64,000 nt of DNA from the NCBI GenBank assembly GCA_963576565.1, contig OY755047.1, positions 2,965,501 to 3,029,500 on the forward strand. Direction: 5' to 3'. The notes beneath the pieces are model-generated. The model was not told the DNA's origin, made no database searches, and saw nothing but the letters and a program-made list of their open reading frames with translations. The position numbers and the translations under genes were made by a program. This DNA comes from Aspidapion aeneum. Lineage: Eukaryota > Arthropoda > Insecta > Coleoptera > Brentidae. Position 1 is the stretch's first letter. Each line of letters begins with the position of its first letter. Below, piece after piece: positions 20,345 through 31,246 of this stretch.

Positions 20345-20650
20345 AGTTTAGTTTTTTTTAAATATCTCAGAAACTAAAGCTCCTACGAAGTTTTTGATTA
20401 TAACACGAATTATTGAGCAAAATATAGGCTACTATATTCCGAAAACAGTATATTGATACGATGCTCCCTTAAAAAGTTAGCAGTTCTTAAAGTCATTAGC
20501 ATTAATAAATTCTGACCAAAATCTAATCAGCTCGTAGAGTGTCTAACACTATTTTACCTGAAAATTTTATGAAAATTGTTTCAGCGGTTTAGGAGCTATC
20601 GGGTTACGAACAGAAATAATATACACACACACAGACATACAGACAGACAT
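20345..20650 (+). repeat. Dispersed repeat G, longest copy, ending in a microsatellite
   Basis: Starts near AATATCTCAGAAACTAAAGC and runs to TTTCAGCGGTTTAGGAGCTA followed by (AC)n and CAGACATACAGACAGAC. Similar fragments occur at 10850, 12685 and 15020. Its microsatellite end leads directly into the 8-bp tandem array, suggesting that the array grew from it. Confidence 0.65.
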
Positions 20651-20657
20651 CACGACG

Positions 20658-20963
20658 AAGTGTGCAAGTGTGCAAATGTGCAAGTGTGCAAATGTGCAAG
20701 TGTGTAAGTGTGTAAGTGTGTAAGTGTGTAAGAGTGCAAGTGTGTAAGTGTTTAAGTGTTTAAGTGTTTAAGTGTTTAAGTGTTTAAGTGTTTAAGTGTT
20801 TAAGTGTTTAAGTGTTTAAGTGTTTAAGTGTTTAAGTGTTTAAGTGTTTAAGTGTGCAAGTGTTTAAGTGTTTAAGTGTTTAAGTGTTTAAGTGTTTAAG
20901 TGTTTAAGTGTTTAAGTGTTTAAGTGTTTAAGTGTTTAAGTGTTTAAGTGTTTAAGTGTTTAA
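20658..20963. repeat. Tandem array, block 1: AAGTGTTT/AAGTGTGT variants
   Basis: An 8-bp period throughout. It begins with mixed units (AAGTGTGC, AAATGTGC, AAGTGTGT) and then becomes mostly AAGTGTTT with one AAGTGTGC at about 20851-20858. About 38 units. Not coding. Confidence 0.95.
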
Positions 20964-22160
20964 GTGTGCAAGTGTGCAAGTGTGCAAGTGTGCAAGTGTG
21001 CAAGTGTGCAAGTGTGCAAGTGTGCAAGTGTGCAAGTGTGCAAGTGTGCAAGTGTGCAAGTGTGCAAGTGTGCAAGTGTGCAAGTGTGCAAGTGTGCAAG
21101 TGTGCAAGTGTGCAAGTGTGCAAGTGTGCAAGTGTGCAAGTGTGCAAGTGTGCAAGTGTGCAAGTGTGCAAGTGTGCAAGTGTGCAAGTGTGCAAGTGTG
21201 CAAGTGTGCAAGTGTGCAAGTGTGCAAGTGTGCAAGTGTGCAAGTGTGCAAGTGTGCAAGTGTGCAAGTGTGCAAGTGTGCAAGTGTGCAAGTGTGCAAG
21301 TGTGCAAGTGTGCAAGTGTGCAAGTGTGCAAGTGTGCAAGTGTGCAAGTGTGCAAGTGTGCAAGTGTGCAAGTGTGCAAGTGTGCAAGTGTGCAAGTGTG
21401 CAAGTGTGCAAGTGTGCAAGTGTGCAAGTGTGCAAGTGTGCAAGTGTGCAAGTGTGCAAGTGTGCAAGTGTGCAAGTGTGCAAGTGTGCAAGTGTGCAAG
21501 TGTGCAAGTGTGCAAGTGTGCAAGTGTGCAAGTGTGCAAGTGTGCAAGTGTGCAAGTGTGCAAGTGTGCAAGTGTGCAAGTGTGCAAGTGTGCAAGTGTG
21601 CAAGTTTGCAAGTGTGCAAGTGTGCAAGTGTGCAAGTGTGCAAGTGTGCAAGTGTGCAAGTGTGCAAGTGTGCAAGTGTGCAAGTGTGCAAGTGTGCAAG
21701 TGTGCAAGTGTGCAAGTGTGCAAGTGTGCAAGTGTGCAAGTGTGCAAGTGTGCAAGTGTGCAAGTGTGCAAGTGTGCAAGTGTGCAAGTGTGCAAGTGTG
21801 CAAGTGTGCAAGTGTGCAAGTGTGCAAGTGTGCAAGTGTGCAAGTGTACAAGTGTGCAAGTGTGCAAGTGTGCAAGTGTGCAAGTGTGCAAGTGTGCAAG
21901 TGTGCAAGTGTGCAAGTGTGCAAGTGTGCAAGTGTGCAAGTGTGCAAGTGTGCAAGTGTGCAAGTGTGCAAGTGTGCAAGTGTGCAAGTGTGCAAGTGTG
22001 CAAGTGTGCAAGTGTGCAAGTGTGCAAGTGTGCAAGTGTGCAAGTGTGCAAGTGTGCAAGTGTGCAAGTGTGCAAGTGTGCAAGTGTGCAAGTGTGCAAG
22101 TGTGCAAGTGTGCAAGTGTGCAAGTGTGCAAGTGTGCAAGTGTGCAAGTGTGCAAGTGTG
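20964..22160. repeat. Tandem array, block 2: (GTGTGCAA)n
   Basis: About 150 copies of an 8-bp unit. By eye only two single-base variants occur (T at about 21606, A at about 21848). Every frame is open except by chance, which produces spurious long frames of repeating [12 protein letters not shown] peptides on both strands. Confidence 0.97.
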
Positions 22161-22224
22161 CATACGTGCATACGTGCATACGTGCATACGTGCATACGTG
22201 CATACGTGCATACGTGCATACGTG
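22161..22224. repeat. Tandem array, block 3: (CATACGTG)8
   Basis: Exactly eight units. The unit differs from its neighbours by two or three bases and alternates pyrimidine/purine perfectly. It forms a sharp boundary between blocks 2 and 4. Confidence 0.95.
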
Positions 22225-22660
22225 CATGTGTGCATGTGTGCATGTGTGCATGTGTGCATGTGTGCATGTGTGCATGTGTGCATGTGTGCATGTGTGCATG
22301 TGTGCATGTGTGCATGTGTGCATGTGTGCATGTGTGCATGTGTGCATGTGTGCATGTGTGCATGTGTGCATGTGTGCATGTGTGCATGTGTGCATGTGTG
22401 CATGTGTGCATGTGTGCATGTGTGCATGTGTGCATGTGTGCATGTGTGCATGTGTGCATGTGTGCATGTGTGCATGTGTGCATGTGTGCATGTGTGCATG
22501 TGTGCGTGTGTGCATGTGTGCATGTGTGCATGTGTGCATGTGTGCATGTGTGCATGTGTGCATGTGTGCATGTGTGCATGTGTGCATGTGTGCATGTGTG
22601 CATGTGTGCATGTGTGCATGTGTGCATGTGTGCATGTGTGCATGTGTGCATGTGTGCATG
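22225..22660. repeat. Tandem array, block 4: (CATGTGTG)n
   Basis: 54 units of 8 bp plus a partial CATG, with one variant (CGTG at about 22505). Strict pyrimidine/purine alternation continues from block 3. Confidence 0.95.
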
Positions 22661-24352
22661 TAGATGTAGATGTAGATGTAGATGTAGATGTAGATGTAGA
22701 TGTAGATGTAGATGTAGATGTAGATGTAGATGTAGATGTAGATGTAGATGTAGATGTAGATGTAGATGTAGATGTAGATGTAGATGTAGATGTAGATGTA
22801 GATGTAGATGTAGATGTAGATGTAGATGTAGATGTAGATGTAGATGTAGATGTAGATGTAGATGTAGATGTAGATGTAGATGTAGATGTAGATGTAGATG
22901 TAGATGTAGATGTAGATGTAGATGTAGATGTAGATGTAGATGTAGATGTAGATGTAGATGTAGATGTAGATGTAGATGTAGATGTAGATGTAGATGTAGA
23001 TGTAGATGTAGATGTAGATGTAGATGTAGATGTAGATGTAGATGTAGATGTAGATGTAGATGTAGATGTAGATGTAGATGTAGATGTAGATGTAGATGTA
23101 GATGTAGATGTAGATGTAGATGTAGATGTAGATGTAGATGTAGATGTAGATGTAGATGTAGATGTAGATGTAGATGTAGATGTAGATGTAGATGTAGATG
23201 TAGATGTAGATGTAGATGTAGATGTAGATGTAGATGTAGATGTAGATGTAGATGTAGATGTAGATGTAGATGTAGATGTAGATGTAGATGTAGATGTAGA
23301 TGTAGATGTAGATGTAGATGTAGATGTAGATGTAGATGTAGATGTAGATGTAGATGTAGATGTAGATGTAGATGTAGATGTAGATGTAGATGTAGATGTA
23401 GATGTAGATGTAGATGTAGATGTAGATGTAGATGTAGATGTAGATGTAGATGTAGATGTAGATGTAGATGTAGATGTAGATGTAGATGTAGATGTAGATG
23501 TAGATGTAGATGTAGATGTAGATGTAGATGTAGATGTAGATGTAGATGTAGATGTAGATGTAGATGTAGATGTAGATGTAGATGTAGATGTAGATGTAGA
23601 TGTAGATGTAGATGTAGATGTAGATGTAGATGTAGATGTAGATGTAGATGTAGATGTAGATGTAGATGTAGATGTAGATGTAGATGTAGATGTAGATGTA
23701 GATGTAGATGTAGATGTAGATGTAGATGTAGATGTAGATGTAGATGTAGATGTAGATGTAGATGTAGATGTAGATGTAGATGTAGATGTAGATGTAGATG
23801 TAGATGTAGATGTAGATGTAGATGTAGATGTAGATGTAGATGTAGATGTAGATGTAGATGTAGATGTAGATGTAGATGTAGATGTAGATGTAGATGTAGA
23901 TGTAGATGTAGATGTAGATGTAGATGTAGATGTAGATGTAGATGTAGATGTAGATGTAGATGTAGATGTAGATGTAGATGTAGATGTAGATGTAGATGTA
24001 GATGTAGATGTAGATGTAGATGTAGATGTAGATGTAGATGTAGATGTAGATGTAGATGTAGATGTAGATGTAGATGTAGATGTAGATGTAGATGTAGATG
24101 TAGATGTAGATGTAGATGTAGATGTAGATGTAGATGTAGATGTAGATGTAGATGTAGATGTAGATGTAGATGTAGATGTAGATGTAGATGTAGATGTAGA
24201 TGTAGATGTAGATGTAGATGTAGATGTAGATGTAGATGTAGATGTAGATGTAGATGTAGATGTAGATGTAGATGTAGATGTAGATGTAGATGTAGATGTA
24301 GATGTAGATGTAGATGTAGATGTAGATGTAGATGTAGATGTAGATGTAGATG
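22661..24352. repeat. Tandem array, block 5: (TAGATG)n hexamer
   Basis: 1692 bp, which is 282 units of 6 bp, with no variant noticed by eye. The period changes from 8 to 6 at 22661. The array ends at GAGATCCC, inside a monomer of the 168-bp satellite. The apparent >1100-residue frames (Val-Asp, Ile-Tyr, His-Leu, Cys-Arg) are products of the repeat. Confidence 0.97.
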
Positions 24353-24353
24353 A

Positions 24354-24722
24354 GATCCCATAAGACCAAAATGGCCAAAGTTTGAAAATTCATATTTCAA
24401 AAACTATACAGTTTATCAACAAAAGCACCGAGTTGCGGTATGGTGGGCCATAGAGTTGCGAAAAAACCTCACCCTGAGTTAAGATTCGGAAAAACGTCAT
24501 TTAGCGAATTTTAGGGTAGGGAATCCCATAAGACCAAAATGGCCAAACTTTGAAAATTCATATTTCAAAAACTCTACGGGTCATCAATAAAAGCACCAAG
24601 TTGTAATTTGGTGGGGCCATAGAGATGCGAAAAAACCACATGCTGAATTAAGATTCGAAAAACCGTCATTTAATGAATTTTAGGGTAGGGAATCCCATAG
24701 GACCAAAATGGCCAAACTTTGG
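24354..24722 (+). repeat. 168-bp satellite, two monomers plus a partial third
   Basis: ATCCCATAAGACCAAAATGG recurs at 24355, 24523 and (with one change) 24692, giving periods of 168 and 169 bp. Each unit contains GAAAATTCATATTTCAAAAA, CAAAAGCACC and TTTTAGGGTAGGGA. A diverged monomer lies at 19022. The first monomer is joined directly to the hexamer array. Confidence 0.9.
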
Positions 24723-24752
24723 CTGTGGTCTATTGTTTTGTTACTTTCAATA

Positions 24753-25484
24753 TTAGCTCACACTACTACTATAAGTAGTGTGAGCTATGGTGATCCTAAT
24801 TTTTTCGAGAAAAAAAAAGTTGCTCCGATTTCAAAAATTTTTATATATCTTTGCGTTTCAGATGATTTTGAAACTTTTTTGTTTTGCTGTCTGTCTGTCT
24901 GTCTGTCTGTCTGTATGTCTGTCTGTCTGTATGTCTGTCTGTAACGACCAACCCGCATAACTCAAAAACCGCTTGTCCGATTTTAATGAAATTTGGTACC
25001 TAAGTTGGGTCTTGGGCCGTGATGGTCCCATTTAAAAATGAAGAAAATCCACCGAACGCAAGCCAAATAAAAGGGTGGGGGTAAATTCCAAAAATTAGAG
25101 TTTATGTGAAAATATGGCGTGTGTGATATCAAACGAAAGGTAATTAAGTCTGGAGTTAAAAAAATTAATTTTAGTTTATTTTTAAAAAAAGGGTGGGGGT
25201 AGATGTCAAAAATTAGAGTTTAAGTGAAAATATGGCGTGTGTGATATCAAACGAAAGGTAATTGAGTCTGGAGTTAAACAAAATACATTTTAGTTTTTTT
25301 CAAAAGGGTGGGGGGTAGATTAAAAAAAATTGAGTTTAAGTCAAAACATGGCTTGTGTGGTATCAAACGAAAGGTAATTGAGTCTGGAGTTGAATAAAAT
25401 ATATTTCAGTTTTGGATTATATTAGCTCACACTATAACTATAGTACCTAGTGTGAGCTTAGGTGCCCATAGATTGGCAGAGTAT
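24753..25484 (+). mobile_element. Hairpin-ended element F1
   Basis: The left end is a hairpin, AGCTCACACTACT - 6-nt loop - AGTAGTGTGAGCT (24756-24787). The right end has a second one, AGCTCACACTA...TAGTGTGAGCT (about 25425-25458), followed by a unique tail ending GATTGGCAGAGTAT. Inside are a (CTGT)n microsatellite (24888-24943) and three tandem units of about 115 bp starting AAGGGTGGGGGTA or similar (25071, 25188, 25305). A reverse-strand copy is at 62021-62667 with two tandem units. No coding capacity. Not assigned to a superfamily; the target duplication is unclear. Confidence 0.8.
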
Positions 25485-26085
25485 TTTTCATGCTGTTATT
25501 AGTTTTTTGCTGGTTTATTTTTGATACTTTAATAAGTAAAAAATGCAAAATCATGTCTCAAAGTCCTATGCTAATTTGTTTTATAAATTCGGACGATTTG
25601 GATGGGACATTCCACAAAAATGTAAACATGATTTGAAAAAAAAAAACAAATACAGTGTATTCCGGCTATAACGCACCCTCAAGGGATCAGAAAATGTGTA
25701 CTTTATTAGCGGACGTACGTTATAAAAAAAACACAATTAAAAAGTTTTGTTAGAACGTACATTTTTTATTTGGAATAAAATGGTTGTTTTTGACAAGTTC
25801 TTTTGCCTACCAACTTCCGCTTTACTGATGCCTCTCTCAATACTTTTAATAATCTCTCTTTTCCTTTACAATTTTAGATTTGCGCGGGCAATTCTCCATT
25901 TTAACCAAAAACACACAAAATCGTACTAGACCATTTTTCTATATTAGTCAGAGCATATTATTTTAAAAGGCTTTCCGTTTTCGGTCTAGAAGCAAATCAT
26001 ATTACTTTTTGGCAACAGACCATTTCCCCCTAATTTGACCCCGCCGAATCCGAATATCTCTGTTGAAAAATTGACAGGGACGGAG
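25485..26085. other. Unassigned, with one pogo-like terminus
   Basis: At 25652-25740, TACAGTGTATTCCGGCTATA and a nearby GCGGACGTACGTTATA resemble pogo-type ends (compare CAGTGAATATCGGTTATAAC at 51407). The other terminus was not found. Nothing else recognised. Confidence 0.4.
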
Positions 26086-27020
26086 AAAATCCCCCCCAAA
26101 CCCACAAAAACATGTTTTTTTTTTCAGTTTTATGCAATTTTATCGAAAACTAACCTTTTTATCAAAAATTGCAAAGAACAGTTTTTTGTGGAGAATAAAA
26201 TTCCCTTTCCAACGATGTATTGGTCAATAAGGTTAGGAAAAGCAAGTAGCTCTTCAGTGGCGTACGTAAATTGGGATTAATTAGAAAAAACATGTTTATT
26301 ATAGATTTTTCAAAATTTTCTCAAAAACTACACTTTTTACGAAAAAATATGTAATATACTTTATTGTAGAACATAACATTTTCTTTTAAAAACTTTATTA
26401 AAATGTCGGGTTGTTTTCATATTTAAGGCTTTAGGGGCGTACTAATATAAACTTATTTTAAAAAATAACTGAAATAATCAGTTTTTCTTGCATATTTAAA
26501 TATTACAATTTCTTTTTAAATGACATGTTACAAAGTGAGGTTAATGTTATGATAAATACTTCAAAAAGGTTCGTAATATATACCTACTAAAATGAAATGT
26601 TTCCAAATAAAAATAAACTGTTTTTTGAATATATTAGATATTTTGATTTATCTAAATAAGTTCTTTAAAGCAAAAAAACACCGGTGGTTATAAGGGAAGG
26701 GGGCATAAGGGCCATGGCCCCCCCTAAGCAATATTTTTGTGCAGAAAGTAACAGTAGTAACTTTGACACAGGTGTTTTTGGTTATTTTTTTAAGCACATG
26801 GAACTAAAAATAAAGTGGTGAATCTTATGCAACGGTTTGAGGGGGGGGGCATAATCATAATGGTACTCATTGAGATCAACAACCAAGCTGTCAACCTGTT
26901 AGGAAGAGTTGAATGAAACCCGTAACCAAAATAATATTTTTTGGTAATTTTTACAATTTACGGACGCCCCTGGAGAGTTTTCTATAGTATGGGTCACATT
27001 TTGTGACACACTGTTTAAAA
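26086..27020. repeat. Dispersed repeat Q, copy 2 (diverged), with a poly-G pocket
   Basis: Phrases such as TTTTATGCAATTTTAT, CTTTATTGTAGAA and AACGATGTAT parallel 33580-33680. A G/C-homopolymer pocket at 26690-26725 and a G tract at 26840 hint at further decayed hAT-type MITEs, without clear ends. Confidence 0.4.
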
Positions 27021-27049
27021 GGACATTTTATTATCGGGCCCACCGCCGA

Positions 27050-27260
27050 AGCCATAAAAGGTCGAAAGTACAAGAGGTCGAAAAAAAATCGACAAAACAA
27101 AATATTAAAAATACAAATTTACCGTATCAAGTCGAATTGACCTGTCCAGTCGATGTGGACCCGCGGCCGTACTTTCGATCTTTTGTACTTTCGATCTTTT
27201 GTACCTTCAACCTTTTGTACTTTCGACCTTTTGTACTTTCGACCTTTTTTTTTGATCACA
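27050..27260. repeat. 18-bp minisatellite with an inverted partner
   Basis: About four units of CTTTCGATCTTTTGTA (18-bp period, variants GACC/GATC and CAACC) at 27171-27246. The complement AAAGGTCGAAAGTACAAGAG lies at 27057-27077, so the region can fold back. No gene. Confidence 0.7.
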
Positions 27261-28151
27261 CAATTTTGGAAAGTATCTTACGATTTCAGGAATTACGTAG
27301 CGTTTCTCACGATTTTTGTATTTTACGTCAAATTTTAATAAAAATCTTTTTGAAAGTTGATACTATCGAAGGAATTTTGCATACAAAACGCTTGATGCGA
27401 AGGGATGCATGCTATGATTTTGACATAGGTATTAATATGATAAAAAACTAGGAACTAAAGAAGTATATTCGAATAAAAATGATATTGGGTATGAAAACAT
27501 TATTATCTCTACAGTTTTATAGCTTTTTGAAATGTGTTTGGTTTTATGTAATAAATATAAAAATATATTTCTTTTTGCTTTTTGATCTCTTTTTAGGACT
27601 TTTTAAAATCTCACCATTTCTCACGATTTTTAATATAAAATTTTCACGAATTATCTTGGAGCATTTTGGCAACACTGGCGGTGGGGTTTAGTACGTAGGC
27701 TGAGCTCTAGAGAGGTTAGAATCGTGCATTTTCGGAATGGACCATACGGCCGGCATCTTTTAGAAGATTCCCCATCGCACTAAAAAAAAAAAAAATTATA
27801 AATAAAAAAAAATAAAAACTACTACCATGGAACATCCCTAATGTCTATTTCAAGTTCTAGGTAGACAGGAAAAGCAAGTTAAAAACCTCTTACAAAATGT
27901 TGAGAAATCTTTTAAAAAAAACTGCTAAATATTTAAATAATTTTTAATCTTATATTAAAATCTCATTTTACACCGCCAAGCAGTCTACATGCTTGGGATT
28001 CAATGAAAGTGACAGTTTATTTCTCACTTTTACTTGTAAGTGCGTTATGTATAAAAGTGAGAGGTTTGGTGTCATATTTATTACATTTTGACTTTGGAAA
28101 AATTGTGTGACAAATACATGTATTTTACAAACGATAAATGAACTGCGTCAC
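27261..28151. other. Unassigned AT-rich DNA
   Basis: Short frames only; nothing recognised. Confidence 0.3.
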
Positions 28152-29471
28152 AAGTTTCGTGGCTAATTGGGTAAAAAGGAGTTTTTGTTTCTCTCATATT
28201 TTTCCGTGGGTAGAGATGGGCGATATATCGATCACTGTGATTCAGTAACAGTGAAACAAAAATCACTGGCGCTACCGGTTATCGAAATTCTACACAAGCA
28301 GTTATTCAGTGATTGGTAAATATTATTACTGGTATCTGAGGATCGTCGCATCTCACGACGTCGTCGTGTCGCTGGTCGCACCCGAACGCATATTTGGCAG
28401 TGAAATCGCGTTTCACGTTTCACCGTAACATACGAACGAAAACGGTGATTTTCACCTAGCCCGTTAAATCATAAATAGCACTACCGAATAGTAGGTAACC
28501 TTTTTCCCGGCCGAAGTAACTGTATAGCCGCAGCCGCAGGGGATGCTCTCTGTAATACTAGGTAAAATAGTGAATGAATAATAGAAATATTTTATACAGT
28601 GATTGAAATCACCGTTAAAAATCACTGGTTGCTTATAAATCGCTGTCGCTACTTCACCGGTTAGTCGAAAATCACTGTTTTGCCCAACTCTATCCGTGGG
28701 TAGCTTGAAAGCTTAACCTCACAAGGGTCCAAGATCTAATGGACACCTAATAAGTGTTGACAGTTAACTGTTTCGTCCTTATGGGACTCCTCAGAACACT
28801 GCTTGGTCAATTTGACACTCTTGCGAAGTTAATTAGACGGTTTTGTCTCCAATCCTATGTAAATAGTGAGAAAACTCTCGATAGAAGCGCCATCTACCGA
28901 GATACGAGAGAAACCAGAACAAGAGCAAGCGAAAATCGATTACAAATAAAAAGAAACAAACGAATCCGTGACCTACGATAGCTCTTCTGCCTTTCAGAAG
29001 GAAGGAACATAGGAATAGCACAACTATGTCACCCTGGAAAATACAACTAAAGCCACATGCCAAAATGAAAATTAAAGATTTATTTAAGAATCTGCAAAAT
29101 AAATTAAATGGAAATATACCATATGCCATTTAAAGTCAGGTAGTAAATGTGAGGGCCCGATGCATACAACTAGTGTCGCAAGCAATATACTGTGACCGAC
29201 CGGTTCAAAAAAAGACCACGTTTTCATCTTATGGGGATTTAAATGGGAAAAGTGGCCCAGAACCCGTATAGCCTATCTAGTAAAACTGTCTGATTAACTT
29301 CATAAGGGTGTCACATTGACAAAGCTGTGTGCTGAGGTGTTCCATAAGTCAACACTTATTTGGCGTTCATTAGATCTTGGACCCCCGTGAGGTTAAGCTT
29401 TCGAGCTATCCGCGGAAAAATATGAGAGAAACAAAAACTTATTTTTACCCGATTAGCGACGAAAACTTGTT
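28152..29471. mobile_element. Foldback M, interrupted by a hAT MITE
   Basis: The left arm (GTTTCGTGGCTAATTGGGTA, TTTTTCCGTGGGTAG, CTTGAAAGCTTAACCTCAC, GGGTCCAAGATCTAATG) is the complement of the right arm (CATTAGATCTTGGACCC, GTGAGGTTAAGCTTTCG, CCGCGGAAAAATATGAG, TACCCGATTAGCGACGAAAA). A fragment of the family is at 4638-4667. The middle (about 28860-29260) has no recognisable gene. Confidence 0.8.
28211..28692. mobile_element. hAT MITE with 8-bp target duplication
   Basis: Ends are TAGAGATGGGCGATA and ...GCCCAACTCTA (inverted, TAGAGWTGGGC). TCCGTGGG is duplicated at 28203-28210 and 28693-28700. Many inverted copies of CAGTGATT/AATCACTG lie inside. The size (482 bp), 8-bp duplication and terminal TAGAG-GGGC sequence fit hAT MITEs. 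No transposase. Confidence 0.9.
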
Positions 29472-30190
29472 TGATAGTTTGCAATTCTTAATAAATATCC
29501 AAACTTGTACTATTATTATATTTAAGGAGTTACGTGGAATAACCACCTGTTATTGCCTTTTTGTAATGTTATTAACAATAAAAAGCTTGAAATATTATTA
29601 ATAACGACAAATTTAAAAAATGTGTTGACATCGTGTAATATATGCTAAAACACAAAATGTTTATGATATCTAACATTGAGCATCAAAAGGTGTTTGGCCG
29701 ATCAAGTTTACTTTTTTCTTTAGATTTATTATACTACCTACAATGATCTGTTACAATGTTTAAATAATATTTAAACATTTTTTTTTGTAATTCTTTTTCA
29801 TAATTCATCATACCGCTGTTTTAATGCAAAGAAAGGCATTATTTTGCGGCCAGTCCATTGAATATCGCGGTTCAGTCCGCTTGTCAATATGTTATGGGCC
29901 AGTCTGATTAATATTATATAATAATATAGTAGTTCTGTACCTTATTCTTTATTGTTTTGCTTTTTTGTCGTGTTCTAATTTACCGCGAATTTTTATTAAC
30001 GATTTTCATAATGAATTGCGTCAGTAATATTAGTAAAAACAATTTTTCCTGGCTTTTTTTGGAACATAAAATCAAAATTAAAGACTGGGTAGGCCCTTTC
30101 CCGATCTTAAATTACCTCAAGTTAGTCAAAGAAAAACACAAGACATCTATAAGAAAAATAACTGAATTTGCGGGTGTGATTTAACCAACC
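29472..30190. other. Unassigned, with a repeat T fragment
   Basis: At about 29845-29925, CAGTCCGCTTGTCAATATGT and TATGGGCCAGTCTGATTAAT resemble 36098-36145 inside the MITE at 35918. Otherwise nothing recognised. Confidence 0.4.
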
Positions 30191-30198
30191 AGTTGTAC

Positions 30199-30373
30199 CA
30201 GTGGCGTATATAGAAATAAGTCTTGGGGGGGGTCCGGACAGTTTCGGAGGGGGCCCAAGACCCCCATGCTATTTTATGTTTGTACTCATAAAATATGTGA
30301 AAAATATCTAAAAAAATCTTAGCTTCGGGGGGAGAGGGCCGGGCCCCCCAGGCCCCCCTTTTATACGCCACTG
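30199..30373. mobile_element. Short hAT MITE with poly-G ends and 8-bp duplication
   Basis: Perfect 12-bp inverted ends CAGTGGCGTATA / TATACGCCACTG. AGTTGTAC is duplicated at 30191-30198 and 30374-30381. It is 175 bp with G- and C-rich tracts near each end. Its ends resemble those of the transposase-bearing hAT relic at 48138 (TTGGCGTGGCTAG). Confidence 0.93.
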
Positions 30374-30747
30374 AGTTGTACTACTTCCCGTGGTTGTTGC
30401 TTTATAATGTGAAAGATTTGCACCATCATCCTGGGTAAATAAGAAAACATGAATCTTCCATACAACATATAAATTCTTGGGCTGGATTTGCATGCAAATA
30501 GACTATACATTAACCCCCCCCCCCCCCTGTCTCACCCTTAACAAGGTCATGCCATTCCGAAACCTGCCCGTCCTTCTGTTTTTAGCTGGATAAGCCCTTA
30601 GTGAGTTAGAACAGTTCATAACTAAGGCAACGATTTATTTAAGACAGTCACACAGATGCGCAAAAGTGGTCCTTTTGAGGTACAAAAGGCACAAACACAC
30701 CCTCATTGCCAAGCAACCATGTACAATTTATAAAAGCCGCTGTACAT
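30374..30747. other. Unassigned, with a poly-C tract
   Basis: A C tract at 30513-30527. No gene. Confidence 0.3.
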
Positions 30748-31246
30748 ATCGCAAAAAAGGTTATTGGATGTCTTAACAGTATTTTATGGAGCAGAGAGAT
30801 AAAAAAGAATGTAAAATTTGATGAAACAATGGTGAAAAGCACGCTGTTGTATGGAATAGAGACTTGTCGCGTAACAGAAAAATTCAAAACAAAAATGGAA
30901 AGTGTCGAAATGGATGCAATAAGAAGATCAATGAGAATATTTAGAACAGATCATATAAGAAATGAGATCATAAAAGAAAGAATGGGAATCAAGGGAAGCA
31001 TAACGGATGACATCACTAAAAGGCAACTGGTATAGTACGGTTATGTACAACGAATGAATGACGAAAGATTACCAAAGCAGGTCCTAGAATGGCAACCAAC
31101 AGGGTGCAGAAAAAGAGGGCGTCCTAAACTAGAATGGCAACAGTCAATCGAAAGATCAATGAGTCAAAAAATTCTGACAGAAAATGATTGTCAGGATCGA
31201 AGGAGGTGGAGAATAGGCGTCGGACAACGTAGAAAAACGTTCTAAA
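30748..31246 (+). pseudogene. LINE C-terminal relic
   Basis: Reads KKVIGCLNSILWSREIKKN, TLLYGIETCRVTEKFKTK, DAIRRSMRIFRTDHIRNEII, then after an in-frame TAG at 31033 (a Trp codon in sister copies) YVQRMNDERLPKQVLEWQP, RKRGRPKLEWQQSIERSM and GVGQRRKTF. It ends GTTCTAAACC. The catalytic domain is absent, so this is a 5'-truncated copy of the same subfamily as those at 12763 and 61479. Confidence 0.88.

Noticed and set aside
20658..24352. CRISPR array
   Set aside because: Units are contiguous with no unique spacers and no cas genes; the window is eukaryotic in character.
20944..24400. Very long reading frames (500-1149 codons) on both strands
   Set aside because: They are translations of 8-bp and 6-bp tandem units that happen to lack stops; peptides are pure Val-Asp, Ile-Tyr, His-Leu, Cys-Arg or CASVQVCK repeats.
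28754..29129. Frames in the middle of foldback M
   Set aside because: Short, on both strands and without recognisable domains.
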